64,000 bases of DNA from Zygnema cylindricum (Eukaryota; Streptophyta; Zygnematophyceae; Zygnematales; Zygnemataceae), in contig JBBHKE010002497.1 of the NCBI GenBank assembly GCA_037447655.1, positions 249,622-313,621 on the forward strand, in the 5' to 3' direction. The notes under the pieces were generated by a model. That model searched no databases, was not told the origin of the DNA, and worked only from the letters and a program-made list of their open reading frames with translations. This document shows, piece after piece, positions 22,201-31,993 of the stretch. The position numbers were made by a program, and so were the translations under genes. The stretch's first letter is position 1. Every line of letters begins with the position of its first letter.

Positions 22201-23561
22201 GTAGAGACAAGGTTTTTACTCAGCTGTGGAATGTAAAGTACATCTGAGAATGTAAGTATAGAAGTCTTACCCTCCACTAAGACTTTCAGATCTACTAATC
22301 CCACTAGATCTGTAGTAACCACTCTCCCATCCCCATACTCTATCTCTACAATAGGAATCTTTCTTAACTTAGTGAAGAGTTCTTTATCACGACACATATG
22401 CATGGATGCACCTGAGTCGATGATCCATCCTTCCTGTGGAGCTTCCCGGATGGCTCCAAGGGCACACTTCTGCCTCCGAGGAATCTCCTTCTCCTCCAAA
22501 CTCTCGTCAAGAAGAAGCTCCCCATCCTCCTCAGAGGACTCATCCTCGGTTTCTCCTGACACCTTTGTAACCACAAGTGCCTTTTTCTTCCCTCCGGAAG
22601 AACCCCCTCCACGGTTCTCTTGGAGCCTCAGCTCTGATAGCTTGACACAATCTGCAATAAAGTGCCCCGGCTTTTTGCAAAAATGACAAAGACCCTTTGG
22701 GGGCCTTTGTCCCCCTGAATGATCTCTTTTCCCTCTATAAGGTTTTTTCGGGTCCTTTCCCCATCGGTCCCCTTCTACTGCTAGAGCTTGAATGCTCTTT
22801 CCTCCTCTCCTAATCTCCATTGTGTTTTCCTGCACAAGTATCATCCTGACTACTGTGTTCCATTTCCATGAACTATCAGGCATTCCCTGTACTCGGTAAA
22901 CTAAATTTTCGAACTCATTTGGTAATTTCATGATAAGGGTGTTAACTTTCATTTTCATTGTACCTATCCACCCGGCACTTTCCATTTCTGTATACAAACA
23001 AGAAAGATCATTACAGTAATCTAACATCTTTCCTCCTTTGTAAGTGTAACTCAATAGCTTTTGCTCAGCCAACTGGAGCTCCTGAATAGTTCCAGCTCTA
23101 TAAATTTCCACCAAACTCACCCACAACTCCTCGGCCTTGTAAATGTGAAGATGAGGAGTGGCCAAACCTTGAGTGAGGTGCCTCAGAATGAAGTTCTTGG
23201 CAGCCATGTTTACATCCTCCCACATTTGAGTATCGTTCTCCACGGTCTTCACGATTGCCGCTCCCGATACTGTGGCAATAGGAGTAAGGGGTGTCTCCTT
23301 CCCTTTCCCCTTTTCGGACACACTGCTGTCCCCATCATCTGCCTCCTCCGCCGAGGCAGCCGTTGTTGCAGGAAACCTTACTCCCCCAAATCCTGGTGGA
23401 GTTCCTGAAGGTGGACGTTTCACTTGTCCACTGACGATACCCCAGTATCGTTTTTCACACAAAGCTCCCATCATCATGGCTTCCCAATAGATGAACCTAG
23501 ATCCATTGAAGGTGGGCACCCTAGAGTGTGGGCCCATAACCTGCAATTCTGTGTCCTCCAT
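19212..23561 (-). CDS. Gag-Pol polyprotein of element E (1449 aa), intact
   Basis: Single-frame Ty1/copia polyprotein for particle formation, cDNA synthesis and integration. Order by residue: Gag about 1-330 with a CCHC zinc knuckle (CHFCKKPGHFIADC near 290); aspartic protease with DSGAS near 381; pre-integrase GKAHRLPF near 556; integrase D-D-E core (HTDIWGP near 576, RSDNGGEY near 640, NPEQNGVAERLNRT near 672); reverse transcriptase with YVDDLLVL near 1116; RNase H with WSDASYGD near 1297, TMEAEY near 1336 and DNQAAIAIA near 1373. All catalytic motifs look present. The start ATG lies 20 nt inside the 5' LTR, and codons 8-12 are made from the primer-binding site (V-M-G-P-H). Gag and Pol are one frame with no frameshift, so the Gag excess must come from another route. 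Transcription would start in the LTR at 23,542-24,591. Confidence 0.96.
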   Translation of the reverse strand: MEDTELQVMGPHSRVPTFNGSRFIYWEAMMMGALCEKRYWGIVSGQVKRPPSGTPPGFGGVRFPATTAASAEEADDGDSSVSEKGKGKETPLTPIATVSGAAIVKTVENDTQMWEDVNMAAKNFILRHLTQGLATPHLHIYKAEELWVSLVEIYRAGTIQELQLAEQKLLSYTYKGGKMLDYCNDLSCLYTEMESAGWIGTMKMKVNTLIMKLPNEFENLVYRVQGMPDSSWKWNTVVRMILVQENTMEIRRGGKSIQALAVEGDRWGKDPKKPYRGKRDHSGGQRPPKGLCHFCKKPGHFIADCVKLSELRLQENRGGGSSGGKKKALVVTKVSGETEDESSEEDGELLLDESLEEKEIPRRQKCALGAIREAPQEGWIIDSGASMHMCRDKELFTKLRKIPIVEIEYGDGRVVTTDLVGLVDLKVLVEGKTSILTFSDVLYIPQLSKNLVSTSVLDDKEFDTFTRKGVFTAKYGDEVYFTTDKGSQGMFRLNLSNEKKNAYYVGVPKVMIWHKRLGHVHFDMLREMKKLGVVDGIEFGDNEMMDDCSGCAQGKAHRLPFPKAATYRGEKVLDLVHTDIWGPAKVPSVGGKRFMMTITDDWSRYSRVYFLKTKSEASTYFKEYKAWSEKLHEIPIKRIRSDNGGEYTSNEFEEYLRDEGVQHQKTVPYNPEQNGVAERLNRTLGDSACSMLADKKIGKRFWAEAMNYANYIKNRVLTSAVKGVTPYERWVGRKPDISHLKVFGSQVYSLDTDRKNWKLDARGKPGYFVGYDEDVKGYRVYDLAKKDIILVKHLVVMDEGKSFDPFKYTKKIRIRFESESEENSVIPENDMSETVITDSGEIEDTGDSPETSHTPMDFEEMEEAGQDTVFMDRGADETVRRNPRLPSIPASEFEGGRRSSKRIQEKQAAHKVTKLSHPDEPQSYLEAVNSPEKERWIRAINDEMASIMEANTWELADCPPDRKPIGCKWVFKLKLNPDNTIERYKARLVAKGFTQKEGIDYEETFAPVVRFPSVRILLSLAAAEDMEIHQMDIKTAFLNGELEEEIFMRQPEGFVEKGEESKVYRLIKSLYGLKQAPRQWNKKLDEFLTDLGYIRISSDHSIYMFEDENGVIFIAIYVDDLLVLSKSLDNINRLKKDVRGRFDMKDLGEAKYILGIQMERDRGKKIIRLTQKEAIGNMLEKFQMENANSCTTPMDLKKVSDGSVEGGVMILDDQMSLEEREFMKSIPYRQVVGSLIYFMNCTRPDIAAAVGVLSRSLNDPRKRDWEAAKRVMRYLVGTRELWLHLGGEHTDITTWSDASYGDAPMRRCTSGYVLYVGEGACCWRSKQQKVVAQSTMEAEYMASCSAVKELMWVKSLLQELGFMKEGVHEIFCDNQAAIAIAANPKHHFKAKHMDIRLSFVREKVENKILNLVYRPDEEMVADMMTKPVPSPKLKYCREKCGLKEKLKLD
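23528..23540 (-). other. primer-binding site for half tRNA-iMet (element E)
   Basis: Minus strand GTTATGGGCCCAC, one base downstream of the LTR end (TTGCA-G), matches 13 bases of the complement of plant initiator tRNA-Met ending at nucleotide 39. It lies within the Gag coding frame. Confidence 0.8.
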
Positions 23562-24591
23562 TGGACCACAGAATACAGGAAGCCTCTAGATAGTATTTAA
23601 CTAACCCACTTTAAGCCACAACCACTGCTGCCCAAGAAGGAAAACTGACAATTTGACTGCACCCCTGTGTAGCTTGGACTCCCCTGAGTCCGTAGAAAAA
23701 AGAATCACTGAAAACGGCCAACCAGGCGATAACTTATAGGGTGGCAAAGATGCCAATTTATACAAACTCTCTGAGAGAGAGGACTATCTACCTAAATTTT
23801 CCTAAGTCCTAGTTTTTCCTAATTCTATCTCACAACTCCTATCTACTGCTTGTACGAACCAATCACAAAACTGTATAGTACTAGAAAGTACTACTGCCGA
23901 TGTACTTTCTGTACGGCCTCTGTACGACAAGGCCATTAAGTGGACGCGTGTCCACTTTCCACTCGTCCGTACGTTCCTCGGAATTCCCGCGACCGAATGA
24001 TGTCTTCCCACGTGGCGCCAAGTCATGCCACGAAACTAAATGCCAAAATGACCACTCCGGGATTTCGGCGATGATGTGCGCCGTTGGATTATATGCGAAA
24101 CGTAATCTTGGCCGGAATAAATACTTGCGCGATATTTGTTCCGATGTAGAAATAAAATGTGTGGTATCCGTTTTGAATTAGCGTCGTACGACGTACTTTA
24201 TAAAACTGTATATATGTACGCCGTAAACAGTTTTGGTTAAATGAACTTTATCCTTTCGAACTAAATATATATCTATCACATACCATAGCACTTAGCACTG
24301 GTCCTAGTCTATTAGGATAAAGCTGACCGCTATCGGTCGATTTGACGAACCACAGGTACCGGGATGAAATCTCTGGTCCGTCAAGTATATTTTTAGTAAC
24401 CTACTAAAAATAGTTGTCTGTTGAACTAAGGCAGCCATGGATCAACCTCTCTCTCTCTTTCCTTCAGTGACTACAGCAAGTATGGGGGCTAGAGAGCGGA
24501 GGTGGAGGCAGGCTGTCCGTCCTTTTCTTTTTCCTTTTATAAAAACATATTTAAACCTAGAAAATACTCTAGAAATCTATAAATTTCAACA
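23542..24591 (-). repeat. 5' LTR of element E
   Basis: 1,050 bp. Supplies the promoter and the first seven Gag codons (ATG at 23,559-23,561). The tRNA-like segment is near 24,325-24,385; its B-box-like core has decayed to GGATGAAATCT. Confidence 0.93.
23752..24014 (-). promoter_or_regulatory. LTR promoter of element E: TATA, GTAC cluster, G-box
   Basis: Reading the minus strand downstream: G-box CACGTG (24,009-24,014), then six GTAC cores within 23,852-23,925 including CCTTGTCGTACAGAG, then TATAAATTGGC (23,752-23,762). The same order recurs in the LTRs of C, J, K, H and (with fewer GTACs) B. G-boxes are known bZIP/bHLH sites, and GTAC is the core bound by plant SBP-box factors; their use here is inference. 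Confidence 0.6.
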
Positions 24592-24596
24592 CTTCA

Positions 24597-24865
24597 CTGC
24601 TTCTCAAGCTAGCAGAGCCATCTAAATATCAATATAGTATACTACTTCATGGGTCGTACTACATTATGACGGTTCCGTACGAGAAATGAGCTTTGGCGTG
24701 TGGTCCTAGAAAAACTTAGGTGTGTTTGCAACTCTTGCCTTAAAACTTGGAGGGTTTTTTTGGTCAAGTTTTATTTTCGGCGCGCTCTCCATTCCGTCAC
24801 TATTAGACAAGGCGTGCCCGTACGTGCAATAATGGCTTCGACAATGTAATTTACCCTGAAAGTTA
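24597..24865. other. intergenic, nothing recognised
   Basis: Flank of E. Moderately AT-rich with several GTAC words; no coding or repeat structure that I can support. Confidence 0.5.
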
Positions 24866-25830
24866 GGGTACATCCCCATGTAAGCGATACTTTGAAAAAT
24901 TATTTTGGACTGTAGTGAAGTGTTCCGTACTACTTTGAAAAGCGTCCCTATGTGCAAAAATGAAATCGGAACTTTGAAATGTGACGATCGTAGACGTAGG
25001 TACAACTTTGTGACAATTGACGACGACTACGGAACTTGCGACAATCGGTGACGCCAACAAAAATAGCGGCGGTTGTAACGTCTAGATTTTTGTAATTTTG
25101 TGACATGGCAGATGTTTAGGGTTTTGTGACATTGTGACGCCATGCTCACTTGTGACAACGTCGACGTCACAAAATTGAAGAACTTTCAGCCATGGCTGTC
25201 CGATTTCGTTTTTCCGACTTTTCTCAATCGACTTGCCATAAAAATATACATAAAGGTCGTCAAAATAATTATTTTTTAAATATCTTTCATTTAATACCAT
25301 TAATATCGTGCCTCATTTTAAAAGGTGAGAGATAAAAGCGATAGTGTGAGAGCGAGAGGGGATAAGCGACGACGGCGCAAAATTTTGCAAAGGACCCAGG
25401 AATGAAAGTGGAGGTTTGCATATTTTTTTCCGTACATGCTCGTCTTTTCCGTACATGCACTTGACGGGCAGGGAGATAAATAGCGAGTGCTCCCCCTCGT
25501 CCTAAAATTTTACCCCTCGTGTAGCGCGTGCGTGGACGGTTTTTCATTCGTTGTTTGGGCGGTACTTTCCATGAAATCAGGTCGTGAGGTGATTTTTGAT
25601 GAAGTTTTTTTACAGGCTGTATTCTCTTGCCCGGGGGGTTGAAAAAAGGAAAACGCCAAAATTCGTTAACTTGACGACAAACATGAAAGACATTCAAAGT
25701 ATCGACTTGACGTTTGCCGTACTTTTAAAGAATTGATTTTCTTGTAAGGCTAGAGTTTTTTCGCACGAAACTGCGTTTTGTGTGAAAACGACAGGATAAA
25801 GTCAATACTTTAATACATGGGGACGTACGC
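24866..25830. mobile_element. Harbinger-like non-autonomous element W (candidate)
   Basis: Left end GGGTACATCCCCATGTAAGCG after TTA; right end, reverse complemented, GCGTACGTCCCCATGTATT. The ends share GTAC.TCCCCATGTA and resemble the Q family (GGGTACATTCGCATGTAACC). A degraded hairpin AAATCAGGTCGTGAGGTGATTT (25,574-25,596) sits about 245 bp from the right end, as in Q. No transposase. The right target triplet (TCA) does not match, so the boundary is uncertain. Confidence 0.45.
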
Positions 25831-26107
25831 TCAGTCTCCATGAGGAAATCCCGTGTCAGGATCCTGTGTACGGATTGTGAAGTGTCCACGATAACGTCAG
25901 TATCTGTCGGGTCGTTTTTTTGAAATATTGTACCATAAAGTTCTATATAGCTTATAAAAATTAAATATACTTTTTGTTCCAAAAATCATTACATTTTTGC
26001 ATCAACCCATTTGCCGGTGACACGTGTAGCAACAGCTGGATGCTATCTGCCACAAATGTTGCCGCGAAGGACGGAAAAGGACGAAAAATTGAAAGCTTGG
26101 ATCTGTA

Positions 26108-27473
26108 CACCGCGATTTGTTATTAGTGTCAAAGTTTAATTAGTGTTGAGAAAAAAATATCGTTATTAATGCTAATTAGGAATTTGATTTTTTTTTTTAA
26201 AGGTGTATTCTAATTTTGGCGTTAATGCTAATTTGGGAGTCGCAAAAAAAGGAATAATCACCGTACAATTGTATACATTAGTATATGTATTTCTACAATA
26301 TATTAGAAAGCGTATGCGTCGCGAAATTTTAATATCTGTTCATGTCAGACTAATTTACGGCAATTATGCGACCAGATTGAATCCCCTTTTTTGAGCGCAC
26401 GTTCCTATGCGTGCGCGTCTGATTTAATTCATTTTTTGTAAATTTTTACTTGAAAAGGTACATTTGTGTACGGTCTGACATCGATACTACACCGCACTAT
26501 TTAGATATTATTGTACTTTCGTTCTTTACGCTATTTTGTACTGTACCTCAATTAACGTAAAGAAAAATTTAAAATCATGTATACTATTTTAAAAAAAAAA
26601 CCAGTTCAAAAGTAGGTGACCGTACGCCCATACAATATGCCTATTGTACGCAAAACATACAATATGCCCTTAAGACCCATATTGTATTGGCCGCAAAATG
26701 AAATAAAATAGGAACAGGGTTGAGTTGCACATCGATCGATAGAGAATTAAACGACATGTCTAAATTTTGAAAAAAAATCAGACAAAAAAAAATTCTGTGA
26801 GTTTTGAGGGACTTTTTATTTATCCGTCAGATTCGAACGATCGGACGGTCGCTGATCAAAGTAGGCGATTTAAAAAGATCACATGAAAAGCCCATAACAC
26901 AACTTACGAAAGGACAATCTGTCATATTAGCGTCTGCAATTTTGAGGGCCACACTAAATAAAGCCTCAAATTGACCAACCAGGCAGTATGGGACGATAAA
27001 AAAAAAAAATACCACACTGCCAAAAAAATTACCAAATCCTACGGACCAATCCCGTTGGTGGCTGCAAAACAACTTTCCGAAAAAGCTATGAACTGTCCGT
27101 ACTCTCTCTCGTCGCACTCTCACCGCTCTCCACCGCGCTCATTTTAACTCCATCGCAATTATTTCGAAATTTTGTTTGGTTGCCAATCCGCGTTTTTTTT
27201 TTTTTTCCCGGTTTTTTTTCCCACGGAATGTCATCCTACGCCGTGTCAGTTCGCTAAAAAAATTCGTCCGGCGGCGTGGGCTGTACTTTAATCTTACGTC
27301 AGATTCGGACGTTCGTACAGGAGTGTGCACGATGCACACACATACAGTATGCATACGTTGCGCGAGTTTTGTGCAAAGTTTTGTGCGCAAAAAGCCTACT
27401 TTTGAACTATGAAAAAAACCAAAATTTCAGGAACCCAAATTAGAGTTGTATACTCTAGTAACGATTCGCGGTG
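26108..27473. mobile_element. R-family TA-target MITE (R2), interrupted by S1
   Basis: Left end CACCGCGATTTGTTATTAGTG after TA (26,106-26,107); right end, reverse complemented, CACCGCGAATCGTTACTAGAG before TA (27,474-27,475). The interior left of S1 is partly alike to R1 (30,283-30,783). Element S1 splits it. No coding capacity. The TA duplication fits Tc1/mariner-type transposition. Confidence 0.65.
26603..27408 (-). mobile_element. S-family inverted-repeat element, copy S1
   Basis: Ends AGTTCAAAAGTAGG and CCTACTTTTGAACT. Interior matches copy S2 (33,988-34,974) in inverted orientation over much of its length, including a segment with GGCATATTGTATG-like words and one reading CAATTTGAGGCTTTATTTAG. 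At 27,191-27,222 it holds only one or two units of the A8-C4-G2-like repeat that is hugely expanded in S2. No open frame of note; target duplication not resolved. Confidence 0.6.
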
Positions 27474-27475
27474 TA

Positions 27476-28137
27476 CTATAGTTGAATAATATCTCTGTAC
27501 GGATAAAATCTGTGAGGCTGTCGGAAATCATACATGGCGACAGAAATGTCCACGTGGCGTCTGCGTTGCCGCGTAAAATGCGGCTTTGCTCTCTCGGCGC
27601 CGTCGCTTCTTTCGCACGACTGGCCGCAGGAAAATATTTTGCGACAGAAGATTCACCCATACTCGATAATGACGGGATTCCGTACGCCGGTTTTCGTTGG
27701 AAGAGCAGCTTTAGGGTTAGGTTTCATTGGGCCAAAAAAAATTCAAAAAACCCGATTTTGCATCAAAAATCGCTCGGCGAAAAATCCGCGACCACCGACA
27801 GAAAACAGCGCAATGATTGGTACACGTGCGAAAAATGTGGCGCGGACCTTTTTGTTTATTACGCGTGGAATTTTAGGGGAGAAAAAATAATCCGATACAG
27901 GATACACGACACTGGAAAAATGCCAGCTACAATTGTAATAATGTTTTTTTGCCTTGGAAATTGATTCGTCCAATGTGGGAATGGATCCCCAGAAAAAAAT
28001 ATGATGCGTAAAAATGGCGAAAATTACGTTTTTCTCTCGCGTTTTTGTGCTTCCCGATTTTTCTTTCCATTTAATTTATGATGACACCTGTTGGGCTGTG
28101 AATGGCCAGAATAATGACCCGGCTACTGCAATGGAAC
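27476..28137. other. intergenic, no supported gene
   Basis: Open frames of 118-160 residues overlap each other on both strands here, but none has a recognisable domain or a credible promoter. Sequence is mixed in composition; I see no repeat boundary. Confidence 0.45.
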
Positions 28138-29790
28138 CCTTAAAAGCATAGAGGTTTCATTCGTAGTATGCGCACGGTAAAAAACTTTGAAAAAGAATGC
28201 ATATGCGCATTATTCAAAATTTCAGATTTTTTAAAATGCGTTGACCGACTTTGACTTAATTATAAAATAAAAATACGAAAAATTTCATCAAAAGTACTAC
28301 TACAACTTAGGGTATGTGTCCATGTATTAAAGTACCGGGTTTTTTATTAGCACGAAGGAGAGTACTCCCTATTTTTTTCATTGCCCATCACGCGCATGTA
28401 CGTAAAAAAACTGCAGTTAATCAAATTTAACTCAAAAAAAAGTTTACATCAACATTGGTACTGTTTAACAAGCGTTAATTATTCTAATGTCGAATATTTA
28501 TAGATAGTGGAATGTAAAAATGTGTCAGTCCGTACTAAAACTGCTCATTATTTCGTACATACGTACAAAATAAGTGCAAAGAATAGCGTCAAAAGAGAAA
28601 ATTGAGTGCGTCGCACGGAAAAGCGTACTCAGATTTGATTCCAAGTCAAAAAGACGAGAGAAAATCGCGAGAACGTGCTCTCACATATTCAGGCATCGAA
28701 TATGTGAACACAGACTTTCGCGGCTACCCTAAAAGCATGGGAAAATATATCTATTTCTTAACTCTAACAGCGATTCAAGGTGTACTTTCAACCTTTTTTT
28801 TTGAAATTCCGTACATTATTGCCGTACAGTTAACCCGAACACGAAAAGTATACGAAATTTACGAAAAGTTCAAAAAACTAGTGTTGGGTATCGAGGACCC
28901 ATTGCCGATATTCGATATATATCGAATTTCAGGTACCCGATAATCGATATATCGCTTCGATATATCGAATTTCAAATTATCGCGATATATCGCCGATATA
29001 TCGTATCGTCGATATATCGAAGCTAAAAAAAAAAAAAAAATCCCACAGGTTTTCAAAGTCTCGTGACTTCGGACAAAGTGACTGTAAAATCTTTGCCGGA
29101 AAGAAATACGGTTTTTTTCATGAAAGTCAGCAGAGTGAAGGAGATCTCTGAGTTACATTGACGAGGTACACTTGTGAAGTACACGTACATCATACGCAAG
29201 TACGATTTTCTAGACGAAAAAGGTCGGTTTCCAGATATTCGATGATTTTTGAGATTTGGTAGTCAGCTTACGTGGAACCACTCATCTCAGAACACGTATG
29301 TAAAAATTTTTGACAAAAGATACACGATGTACCCAAGGCCTCTGTAATACATAAATTTTGCTGTCCGTACTATTACATAGACCTCCTCGTGTAACCATAC
29401 CCCAAATAATTAATTATTAGAATTTCAGAATTAGTATTTTTTTGTCGGTTACATTTTGCGGCGTCTACTTTTAAGTCACGGAACGAAAATCACGGCGTAC
29501 GTGGCGTATTAGACAATTTGACTTTTTCGCTAAAATAACATTTTAAATAAAAAAATAAAAAAAAAAAATTTAAAAAATACTATATATCGCGATATATATC
29601 GCGATAATTTATGTTGGTCTCGGTACGATATATCGAGGATCTTGCTCGATCGATATTCGATATATCGAATATCAAGATTATCGCGATAGGAATTTACCCG
29701 ATACCCAACACTACAAAAAACCCTAAAAATAATGCATAATCGTAAAAATTTCAGAATTTTAACGAATGAAACCTCTATGCTTAAAAGTCC
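28138..29790. mobile_element. large inverted-repeat element T (unclassified), interrupted by hAT element U
   Basis: Ends are inverted copies sharing AGCATAGAGGTTTCATTCGT (left about 28,146-28,165, right about 29,762-29,783). About 0.8 kb of its own sequence remains after removing U. It is AT-rich and without a transposase. Target duplication not clear, so the superfamily is unknown. Confidence 0.5.
28879..29713. mobile_element. non-autonomous hAT-type element U
   Basis: 835 bp bounded by perfect 15-bp inverted repeats TAGTGTTGGGTATCG / CGATACCCAACACTA and by a perfect 8-bp target duplication CAAAAAAC (28,871-28,878 and 29,714-29,721). Both the duplication length and the TAGTGTTGG-type end fit hAT transposons. 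Subterminal regions are packed with CGATATATCG-type palindromes (28,910-29,022 and 29,580-29,700), which could be transposase sites. No transposase frame. Confidence 0.85.
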
Positions 29791-30280
29791 TTAAAAACCT
29801 TAAAAACCGTAAAACCCTAAAAAACCCTGCGATTAAGTTTTTGACCGGCTTTCTTGGCCCCATGGCGCCCATCCCTTACCGTACATTAGTTTTAAAACCG
29901 TGACAGAAAACCGCGCGAGGCTTCTGTAATCAAGAAATCTCATTTGACACGTGTCAATATCCATAGCACCCAGCCCGGTCTAGTACCTTTTAGCATAAAA
30001 TTACGTACGGAATCCATCGCGTCAAAGATTATTAGGACTAGGGATCTGCGTCCCGCATTCAATGCCACGACAAAATACGAATCCACAACGCCTCGTCTTT
30101 GCCATAAAATCCACAATGGATGATTCTAGCTGTTTGACAAAGATATGGGTGTAGAACTACATGTGAAAGTACGCTTACACATGTAAAACTCAAGCTGACG
30201 CGTGTAGAGCATACAGAAGGCAAGGGAAAGCACACAACTCACACGAGTTCCCTCCGTACAATCAACGTGAAAAATTACAC
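29791..30280. other. intergenic, nothing recognised
   Basis: Contains short CCCTAAA-like words near 29,810 that do not form an array, and no supported frame. Confidence 0.45.
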
Positions 30281-30282
30281 TA

Positions 30283-30783
30283 CACCGCGAATCGTAATTA
30301 GAGTAATGAAAAAATTAGAGTACAGAAACTTAAAAAAAACATTAGAGTAATGAACGCTAATTTATGTGATAGAGTTGTTTCAACTATGAAGTTTACTCAA
30401 ATTTATTTAAGTACTCTAATTTGGCACGCTAATATCCTCTACTGTAAATAAGGTATTTGTACAGAATTTGGCAAAACGTACAGTTTATTGTCACTATGAC
30501 ATTTGCACTATGCCGTTTGTTAAAACGCAGTTACATGATAACGACCTGTATTAAATCATTATTTGTACCTTTTTACTTAATAATGTACAATTTTGCACGG
30601 TCAAAGGTCGTCCATACTCCACACTATTTAAAACGAATCTATATTAGAATTAAAAACGCTATTTAAACTTTACCTTAAATAAAATAATGAAAAAATTAGA
30701 ATCATTTACTCTATTTCATGTGATAGAGTCCAAATTTCGAGCGACCGAAGTAGAGTAGTTTACTCTTATTACGATTTGCGGTG
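30283..30783. mobile_element. R-family TA-target MITE (R1)
   Basis: 501 bp with inverted ends CACCGCGAATCGTAATTAGAG and CACCGCAAATCGTAATAAGAG, flanked by TA (30,281-30,282 and 30,784-30,785). The interior is similar to R3, including CACTATTTAAAACGA and TATATTAGAATTA words. No coding capacity. Confidence 0.8.
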
Positions 30784-30785
30784 TA

Positions 30786-31183
30786 GCGTGAAAGTTATGT
30801 GGCTGACATTTTGTCTGCATGTGTCATTTTTTGACATGCTGGCATCCAGCCCCGAACCTTAGGTTGGGCGATGCGTACGATTCAAACCACATGCGTACGG
30901 CATATGGTGTACGTAATGATCAGAAAAGAGAAAATTGGAGATCGTTTGAATTCCAAAATTCAAAGGCCTTCGACAAAATCTAAAGGGAAATCGTAAAGGA
31001 TATTCTGGGGACGATATCCTCCAGACTGTACGTTTATTTCTCTGAAAATGGATGATAATATGTGTTGGTCAGCCTCAGCCGTCAAATGTGACGTCATGTG
31101 CCAAATGTCTCAAAATTTTTGCCTTCGTGTTTAGTTCGTTTAGAGTTTTTTTTCTTTGATTTTGACTTTGATTTCAAAGCTTA
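30786..31183. other. intergenic, nothing recognised
   Basis: No supported frame, repeat boundary or RNA gene. Confidence 0.45.
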
Positions 31184-31993
31184 GGGTACATTCGCATGTA
31201 ACCGAAACTTAGTCTTGCTACTTTGATTTTTAGCGAAGATTCTCTGTACAGCTTTCAGAGCATTCAGAAGTAAACGCAAATAACTTGTCACTTAAAAAAG
31301 TGATTTGCGTAGACGTGAACGAAGAATTGTGATAGATGAAGTGGTACATAAAATGAGGCGAAACTTCCACTCTGCTTCGATTTGAGGCGTTTCTCCGCAC
31401 GCCTTACAATTTTTGTGACTTCGTAATGTCCGTACGCCACATTGTCGACGTGTCAAAACCCTAAAATACCTTTCGTTGTAGCACATAATTTGCGGTTTCG
31501 CTTTTCGTTTCCCCACTTGCCGACAGGTGGCCAATATTTTTCATACGCTGTGTGTGAAGACACGTGTTTTTGAGAGAGACGGCCCCTGTACGGAAATCAG
31601 CGCACGCAAAACATTACGCACATGCTGGAAACGTGCAGTGTGTTAATTTTTTGGTACTCCGCGCACAAAAATTGTAAAAAACTTCAGACACGTGCTCGGT
31701 TTCTGCCTATTCGCTCACCTTATTGGACTTTATTTCAAATCACCTCGCGAGGTGATTTGATGTAAAGTTTGAACATGTGTTGAAAGGACGCGAACGTGGG
31801 TCGAAATGCGCTAAACGACAAATTGTATCACGCTAGATGACAAACTACTGTACGTATAAAGTTTTAAGGTAACGCAACTTGTACAATGGTAATTTCTATT
31901 TTTTGCTACGGTTGGGGATTTTCTCATTTTTTTCTAAGTTATGGAGGTAAACGACAGAAAATAATTGTAACTTTAGCACATGCGAAAATACCA
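31184..31993. mobile_element. Harbinger-like element Q1
   Basis: About 810 bp, from GGGTACATTCGCATGTAACC to CACATGCGAAAATACCA, flanked by TTA (31,181-31,183 and 31,994-31,996). A 3-bp TTA/TAA duplication with GGG-starting ends fits PIF/Harbinger (Tourist-like) elements. Nearly full-length match to Q2 in direct orientation. Perfect palindrome CAAATCACCTCG/CGAGGTGATTTG at 31,736-31,759. No transposase. Confidence 0.75.

Larger units (their letters stand above)
18151..24591 (-). mobile_element. copia element E, intact and potentially autonomous
   Basis: 6,441-bp Ty1/copia element with perfect 5-bp target duplications CTTCA (18,146-18,150 and 24,592-24,596). LTRs are 1,048 bp (18,151-19,198) and 1,050 bp (23,542-24,591); by eye they differ at about 14 bases plus one 2-bp indel. 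It has a primer-binding site, a polypurine tract and one uninterrupted Gag-Pol frame. It lies only 2 bp past the end of element H, inside what should be the target duplication of H. The youngest-looking and only coding-competent element here. Confidence 0.95.

Noticed and set aside
27482-27964. 160-residue frame ending in a CxxC-containing stretch (CEKCGADL)
   Set aside because: Overlaps other frames on both strands, no recognisable domain, no sign of introns or promoter; likely chance.
29740-29830. CCCTAAA-like words suggesting an interstitial telomere repeat
   Set aside because: Words are irregularly spaced and mixed with CCTTAAAAA; no tandem array of the plant telomere unit.
31736-31759. 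Rho-independent bacterial terminator or CRISPR repeat
   Set aside because: The hairpin lacks a following T-run and lies in plant-type transposons; no spacer-repeat array exists in the window.
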